Below, piece by piece: positions 6,001 through 9,975 of a DNA stretch of 12,639 nucleotides. The notes below the pieces were generated by a model, which was not told the DNA's origin, ran no database searches, and saw only the letters and a program-made list of their open reading frames with translations. The position numbers and the translations under genes were made by a program. Within the stretch, counting starts at the first letter, position 1. Each line of letters begins with the position of its first letter. The stretch is from an uncultured Eubacterium sp. (GTDB lineage Bacteria; Bacillota; Clostridia; Peptostreptococcales; Anaerovoracaceae): positions 1-12,639 of the forward strand of contig URXI01000097.1 in assembly GCA_900551775.1 (NCBI GenBank), in the 5' to 3' direction.

Positions 6001-9000
6001 CCATACTGCTCCAAGTCTGACAGAAATTTCACTGGCAGACAGGTCTTTGGGCTGAATCTTCCGCAAGCTCTTGATATGCACCTGATACTGCCTCGGATAT
6101 TTTGTTTCTGCCGCTTCCGCAACCCTCAGCTTTTCCCTCACATTGCCGGAAAGATATTCATCCGCAGGCAGATACTTTTTCCCACCCTCCTCACTGTATT
6201 TGGGATTAAGGAAGATGACGCCTTCCAGCTCGTGATACAGTTCTGCTTCGGTTTTCCCTGTCAGCTCCATCATGTACGGAATATCAACCTCCGCTTTTTC
6301 TGCAATCGATATACCAAAAGCCTCCACTGCGGTATCCGCCCTGTCAATTGGTACACTGGCTTTGATTGTACGCTTCATAAAAATATCCGCTTTACGCTTT
6401 AAACTGCCATCGTCATTCAGAACTTCTAATGCAGAGACCAGGGCGTAAGAACTGTCTGAGGAAAATACCGAACTGTTCGCCCTACTGTTCAGAAGCCCGT
6501 ATTCTGAAGTATATTGGTCGTAAAACAGCGTCAGTTCCTGCTGGCAGGTCTTGATTTCCGCATCTCCTGCGTCCTGCTGCTGCAGTAGGATCAACTGCCT
6601 TACGCAGTCGCGGATTTTTATTATTCCACGGATTCGCTCTTCGGCTGTTTGCGAAAGCTCCTGCCGATACATTCGAGAATCCTCCCTGAAATAGATTTTC
6701 CCGTCTATTTCCGTGTATGAAAAATTCCTCACGTCAGGCATTGCGGGAAGGGAGTCATCTTTGTCTTCCTCGGTCAGTTCCGCATCGCAGGCTTCGTAAG
6801 AAAAAGTGATTCTCCCTGCCGCCTCCATAAGTGCACGGCCAAAATCCTCTCCTTCCTCTGCCCTGCATCGTGTTTCTTTGCCAAACCTGCCGTCTTCGAT
6901 TACCATTCCGCCCAGAACCATTTCAGGATGTTCGGCAAAGTATCGGTTCACTCTGATTCCGTCTTCGTTTTCTGCAAGTTCTGTCCAAGTCTCCCTGCCG
7001 TCCGTAACCCTGTCCCTTTTTTTCAGGAAGACGATATCGGTGGTGACTTTAGTTCCCGCTGCCTTGAAAACATGGTCGGGCAGCCTGATTGCCCCCACCA
7101 GTTCTGCACGTGCTGCAAGATAGCGCCTGGCCTTCGGGCTTTCCTTGTCCATGGTTCCTTTACTCGTCACAAAGGCAACAATACCCCCTGGGCGGACTTT
7201 GTCCAGGCACTTCGCAAACATATAGTCGTGGATGAAAAATCCTTCTTTGTCATACCTGCGGTCTGCCACAGTAAAATCACCGAAAGGCACATTACCAATA
7301 GCCAGGTCAAAAAAACTGTCAGGATAATCCGTTTTTTCAAATGGCCGCACCTGGATATTCGCCTGCGGATACAGCTGTCTTGCAATACGGCCTGACAGGC
7401 TGTCAATTTCTGATCCATAAAAGTGGCTCTTTTCCATTGCCTTAGGCAGACTGCCGATAAAGGCACCTGTTCCGCAGCATGGTTCCAAAATGTTCCCTTC
7501 TCTATATCCCGCCTTGTGTAATACCTCATACATCGACTCCATGATTTCCGACGGGGTATAAAATGCGGTCAGCGTGGATGCCCTTGCCTGTGCGTACTCG
7601 TCTTCTGTCAAAAGTCCCTTCAGCTCTGCATATTCTTCCATCCATTTCGTCTTATTGCTGTCAAAGGCATCTGCAAGGCCGCCCCACCCGGAATATCGGG
7701 ACAGTACTTCCCGTTCTTCCCTTGTTGCTGATTTTACTGTTGCCTCAAGACTTTTCAGAAGCCGAATGGCTTCCATATTCATGCGGTATTTTGCTTTCGG
7801 GCCGGTGTTCTTTATCTCTGATGGAAGCGGGGCCGACGCAGGTTCCTCTGTAACTGCCTGTGTGCCGGCTAACAGGTTTCTTTCCTTTTCGGACAGGTAC
7901 TTGCCTTCTTTAATCAGTTTATGGATCCTTCTGGCAGCTTCGTTCCACGTCATTTTAAATTCAACGGCGTCTTCACCACGGCCATGCCGCAGGATGATTC
8001 CTCTGGCATCATGCCATTCTGCTATATCAAGACCGCTCTTGATCGAAGAACATCCCCCTGAACCATATTCGCCTTTTAAAAAGTCTGCGTTTGTTTTCAC
8101 AGAGGCTTCATTCATAAATTGATGATAAATCCTCTGCTTTCCGCCTTCAAAGTGGCTACCTTGTTTCAAAGCCTCTTCTATGATTACATCTGTAAAAATG
8201 CTTTCCTGTTCTTTTGCAGTAAAAAAGCTTATCTGGCCATCGATTGATGGAAGCGGCTCCATGGTGTCATACAGCTTTCCCAGCAGTCGCAGACTGTCAA
8301 AATATTCCGCAATCACGCTCCATTCATAATACCCTTCTTCGGAGCGTGTCTGATAAGCTCCTCTCCACAGCTGCAGCACGTTCTGATAAGTCTTATATCC
8401 GCCCCTTGTTCCATCCGATAATATTAATTCTGTGTAATCATTGTTGAACGTGGATTGTAAGAATTCAACACGTGCTTCTATATCCTCGTTCATTTCAAGG
8501 AATTTGCAGATGTCTTCTCTACTTGCTTTAAGGTGGGGCGTTGTTAAGAGTATCTCCTTAATTGCATCACCATCGTGAAAAAACGGAAGGTTGCTACCTT
8601 CCGTTTTTCGATCATACCATGCTAGATGTAAATCATCTCCTGCAGGATCATTTTCTCTGCTTCCTGCAGTTCCATCCCGTCGCTCATCAGCGTTTTCTTC
8701 CGGTTCTCTGCCGCCCCCTCGATCTCTCTCAGATGCCTGCCCAGAGTGCAGGAAGTCACCATGTTGTAATACTGCGCTTTCTTGTGTTTCTCCAGATACT
8801 CTTTTCTCAAGTTTGCGTACAGTCCCAGCTTCACTTCCTCCTGTTCCGGCAGTCTCAAATCCGGTATCAGGTAATCTCCCTGCTGTGTGTATGTGATTTC
8901 CATCGCTCCCTCCTTTCGCTTCATTCCTTTCTATTCTCTTTTCATCATATCCTTGAATTTCGAAATCCGCAAATGTGCGATCCAGTTTTTCCTTCTGTAG

Positions 9001-9741
9001 GTAGCGAACCGTGGATGCGATCTCATTGAGCAGCATCTCCGCAATATCGCTTGTAGCAAATCCCAGAACATGCAGGGTGTCTTTCGTGTTGAAGTCTCCC
9101 AGTACTGAAAACTCATTACCTGCAGAAAAGGACTCCGTATTCCCGTCGATTCGATTTAAGACCATATAAGCCACGCTCGTTGCTGTGAGTTCCTCAACTT
9201 CGACTCTGAGCGCATCATCATTCAGTTCTTCCAGAAGACTTCCCGATCTGGATTCTTTCATCTGCTGGATATACGCATCGATATTATCATGGACCGCATT
9301 GCTGGATGCAGCGCGGACTGCCCACTCAAGGTCTGACTTGTCATTAAGTTCACCAAAACTGTTTTCCAATGTTTCCATGACATTCTGAATGTATTCTGGT
9401 TCTATGGACCATATCGGCACTTTTACAGATTGCCTGCCTGGGTGGGTATCTGAAATATCAAAGTAATGCCTTAGTTTCTGCCTGCTCCCATGGAAACTGT
9501 CAAAGACGGCAATCCCTCTGGCCCCCTTATTCACATATCTGCCATAGAGCCGATTCCACTTTTCTATCGGAAGAACAGCAGTCGCATCCGGCTTCTGCGC
9601 ATAAAGCAAGATCTGCTCATCAAATCTCAGGCGGAAGTTAAAACCTGCTGTACGTAAGAAAGCTTTCCAGCTGTCTTCATGCCTGGAGAGGCTCTGGCAA
9701 GTCTCCGCATATACCTCATTGATTAGTCTCGCCTTTCTCAT
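3091..9741 (-). CDS. Giant ArdC-like / N6-adenine DNA methylase / SNF2-type helicase fusion
   Basis: This 2216-residue cytoplasmic protein is of a type characteristic of Tn1549-like conjugative elements. Residues about 1-105 resemble the ArdC N-terminal (antirestriction, ssDNA-binding) fold, with a WKAFLRTAGFNFRLRFDEQI segment, LLYAQKPDATAV and GRYVNKGARGIAVFD. Residues about 280-388 are a low-complexity Gly/Arg/Glu/Asp-rich linker that overlaps the nested TnpV-like gene and a terminator-like hairpin. A methyltransferase follows, with motif I EPCCGTGAF near residue 753 and motif IV as NVPFG near 816. An SNF2/superfamily 2 helicase follows in turn: Walker A GAGKT near 1424, DEAH near 1586, ATGTPISNSM near 1635, GSTAKMGAGTNV near 1881 and GRIVRQGNQNP near 1915. 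The C-terminal 300 residues are rich in predicted coiled coil. The start at 9741 is two bases after the preceding stop, behind AGAGGA. Protection of incoming DNA by methylation, plus remodelling or unwinding, is inferred. No frameshift was seen. Confidence 0.92.
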   Translation of the reverse strand: MRKARLINEVYAETCQSLSRHEDSWKAFLRTAGFNFRLRFDEQILLYAQKPDATAVLPIEKWNRLYGRYVNKGARGIAVFDSFHGSRQKLRHYFDISDTHPGRQSVKVPIWSIEPEYIQNVMETLENSFGELNDKSDLEWAVRAASSNAVHDNIDAYIQQMKESRSGSLLEELNDDALRVEVEELTATSVAYMVLNRIDGNTESFSAGNEFSVLGDFNTKDTLHVLGFATSDIAEMLLNEIASTVRYLQKEKLDRTFADFEIQGYDEKRIERNEAKGGSDGNHIHTAGRLPDTGFETAGTGGSEAGTVRKLEKRVSGETQESAVLQHGDFLHSGQASERDRGGGREPEENADERRDGTAGSRENDPAGDDLHLAWYDRKTEGSNLPFFHDGDAIKEILLTTPHLKASREDICKFLEMNEDIEARVEFLQSTFNNDYTELILSDGTRGGYKTYQNVLQLWRGAYQTRSEEGYYEWSVIAEYFDSLRLLGKLYDTMEPLPSIDGQISFFTAKEQESIFTDVIIEEALKQGSHFEGGKQRIYHQFMNEASVKTNADFLKGEYGSGGCSSIKSGLDIAEWHDARGIILRHGRGEDAVEFKMTWNEAARRIHKLIKEGKYLSEKERNLLAGTQAVTEEPASAPLPSEIKNTGPKAKYRMNMEAIRLLKSLEATVKSATREEREVLSRYSGWGGLADAFDSNKTKWMEEYAELKGLLTEDEYAQARASTLTAFYTPSEIMESMYEVLHKAGYREGNILEPCCGTGAFIGSLPKAMEKSHFYGSEIDSLSGRIARQLYPQANIQVRPFEKTDYPDSFFDLAIGNVPFGDFTVADRRYDKEGFFIHDYMFAKCLDKVRPGGIVAFVTSKGTMDKESPKARRYLAARAELVGAIRLPDHVFKAAGTKVTTDIVFLKKRDRVTDGRETWTELAENEDGIRVNRYFAEHPEMVLGGMVIEDGRFGKETRCRAEEGEDFGRALMEAAGRITFSYEACDAELTEEDKDDSLPAMPDVRNFSYTEIDGKIYFREDSRMYRQELSQTAEERIRGIIKIRDCVRQLILLQQQDAGDAEIKTCQQELTLFYDQYTSEYGLLNSRANSSVFSSDSSYALVSALEVLNDDGSLKRKADIFMKRTIKASVPIDRADTAVEAFGISIAEKAEVDIPYMMELTGKTEAELYHELEGVIFLNPKYSEEGGKKYLPADEYLSGNVREKLRVAEAAETKYPRQYQVHIKSLRKIQPKDLSASEISVRLGAVWIPDDIIEEFLFQLFHTPSYMRKSISVGYNNITGEWHIDGKSVDKGNLNSYSTYGTKRVSGYKIFEEILNLKDVRVFDYIMEDGKRKVVLNKQETAIAQAKQEAVKQAFADWIWSDPERRERLTGIYNNRFNSIRPRSYDGSHIKFSGMNPEVRLREHQANAVAHILYGGNTLLAHAVGAGKTYEMAAAAMESRRLGLCTKSLFVVPNHLTGQWASEFMRLYPAANILVATKKDFEKKRRKRFCGRIATGDFDAIIIGHSQFEKIPLSTENQIRYLKQQVDEIETGIENAKAQNGERYTVKQLEKSRKAIEARLERLNEQERKDDVVTFEELGVDRIYVDEAHYFKNLYLYTKMRNVGGIAQTEAQKSSDLYMKTQYLNELTGGKGVIFATGTPISNSMVEMYTMQRYLQKHALDEQGLNHFDGWASTFGETVTAVELSPEGTGYRAKTRFARFYNLPELMTMFMQVADIQTADMLQLPVPEAEYINVAVKPSQIQRDLVESLSERAEKVRKGMVAADVDNMLNITNDGRKLALDQRLINDALPDDEGSKVNVCAGKVFAIWEKTQAGRLTQLVFCDLSTPRSDGTFNVYDDLRSKLVSRGIPQKEICFIHEASTEVKKKELFGKVRRGEVRVLIGSTAKMGAGTNVQDRLIASHDLDCPWRPSDLEQRAGRIVRQGNQNPKVQIYRYVTEETFDAYLYQLVENKQKFISQVMSSKSPVRSAEDVDEAALSYAEIKMLATGNPLIKEKMDLDIQVSKLKLLKQNFMSSRYSLEDKLVRYYPQAQKQLEEELAGIGEDILMAVNNDGGFSGMTVFNHKWTEKADAGEALLEACRQVNSTVPVHIGNYRGFEMELSFHMIEQEFILTLRGKISYEVSLGKDIHGNLTRIDNLISGLEKRKRETENQLSELKVQVELAKKEVMKNFPQEQELQEKCKRLDELNVFLNLDKSENEMIYEVNDEVPVSNRDARER
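8579..8608 (-). terminator. Perfect 13-bp hairpin with U-tract inside the helicase gene
   Basis: AAAAACGGAAGGT (8579-8591) and ACCTTCCGTTTTT (8596-8608) form a perfect 13-bp stem around a four-base loop. The minus-strand RNA ends the structure with six U residues (six A at 8578-8583 on the plus strand) and the plus-strand RNA with five. It therefore has the form of a bidirectional intrinsic terminator. It lies 13 bases downstream of the TnpV-like stop, exactly where a terminator for that gene would be. It is also within codons about 379-389 of the helicase gene (RKTEGSNLPFF). Ribosomes translating the long frame would melt it, so it might act only when that frame is not being translated. Confidence 0.7.
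8622..8903 (-). CDS. tnpV: TnpV-like protein nested in the helicase gene (+1 frame)
   Basis: This 93-residue protein matches the transposon-encoded TnpV family from memory. Hallmarks are ITYTQQGDYLIPDLRLPEQ at the N-terminus, a glycine and then LRKEYLEKHKKAQYYNMV, TLGRHLREIE, and a C-terminal ILQEMIYI, where the family commonly ends in -ELIY. It is shorter than the usual 110-125 residues because most of the segment between the central helix and the last helix is missing. The start at 8903 has AAAGGAGGG at 8908-8916 with a five-base spacing from AAGGAGG. An upstream in-frame ATG at 8924 would add seven residues but has a poorer site. The gene lies entirely within the helicase gene, in the +1 frame relative to it, and is followed by a terminator-like hairpin. 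TnpV function is not established; despite the name it has no transposase motif. It could instead be a fossil cassette, but the intact frame and ribosome binding site argue for expression. Confidence 0.72.
   Translation of the reverse strand: MEITYTQQGDYLIPDLRLPEQEEVKLGLYANLRKEYLEKHKKAQYYNMVTSCTLGRHLREIEGAAENRKKTLMSDGMELQEAEKMILQEMIYI
8908..8916 (-). promoter_or_regulatory. Internal ribosome binding site for the nested TnpV-like gene
   Basis: AAAGGAGGG lies five bases before the ATG at 8903, one of the strongest such sites in the window. In the helicase frame the same bases encode part of EAKGGSD at about residues 274-280. A consensus site in the middle of a long coding sequence, correctly spaced for a family-matching ORF, is strong evidence that the nested gene is translated. 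Confidence 0.75.
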
Positions 9742-9743
9742 AT

Positions 9744-9956
9744 TTACCGTTCCTCTTCTGTTATTCCCGCAAGGAAGCCAACAAGTCTTTTCTCCCTAAT
9801 TGCTTTCTGCATCTGAGCAACTATTTCCATTTCCTTTTTTGTAATATCGCGGAGCTGTAAGATATCCCAGATATCCATTTTTTCTATATCCTTCTCTGTA
9901 AGATATCCTGCATCGATCGTCTTGTTGAATACCCTCTGGTTTTGTTTCCTGTCCAT
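9744..9956 (-). CDS. Small 70-residue protein of unknown function
   Basis: I do not recognise a named domain. The protein is small, charged and apparently all helical, with a segment TIDAGYLTEKDIEKMDIWDI followed by LQLRDITKKEMEIVAQMQKA and a short C-terminal FLAGITEEER. It has no signal peptide, membrane segment or cysteine. Small helical proteins directly upstream of the giant helicase gene are usual in related elements, but no role is known to me. Translation starts at 9956 behind a purine run that contains seven consecutive G residues (9969-9963) followed by AAGATC. The gene begins 20 bases after the adhesin stop and ends two bases before the helicase start, so it is almost certainly co-transcribed and coupled with the helicase gene. 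Confidence 0.75.
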   Translation of the reverse strand: MDRKQNQRVFNKTIDAGYLTEKDIEKMDIWDILQLRDITKKEMEIVAQMQKAIREKRLVGFLAGITEEER

Positions 9957-9975
9957 GATCTTCCCCCCCTATATT

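Noticed and set aside
7167..7529. A 120-codon minus-strand frame inside the helicase gene
   Set aside because: It coincides with the conserved methyltransferase motifs of the main frame, has no good ribosome binding site and no family resemblance, unlike the TnpV-like ORF.
8560..8930. Transposon or insertion-sequence ends around the TnpV-like gene
   Set aside because: No terminal inverted repeats or target duplication are visible around the nested gene; the only inverted repeat is the terminator-like hairpin. So I do not call a mobile element boundary here.
8931..9116. A 61-codon minus-strand frame just upstream of, and in the same frame as, the TnpV-like ORF
   Set aside because: It ends before the TnpV-like start and its translation is a frame shadow of the helicase N-terminal region, with no family features.
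329..9388. Numerous plus-strand open frames (for example 329-613, 5956-6402, 7574-8122, 8562-9029)
   Set aside because: All lie opposite well-supported minus-strand genes, lack ribosome binding sites or protein-like patterns that I can recognise, and are antisense shadows. The frame at 8562-9029 repeats part of KTEG..LPFF only because the hairpin is palindromic.
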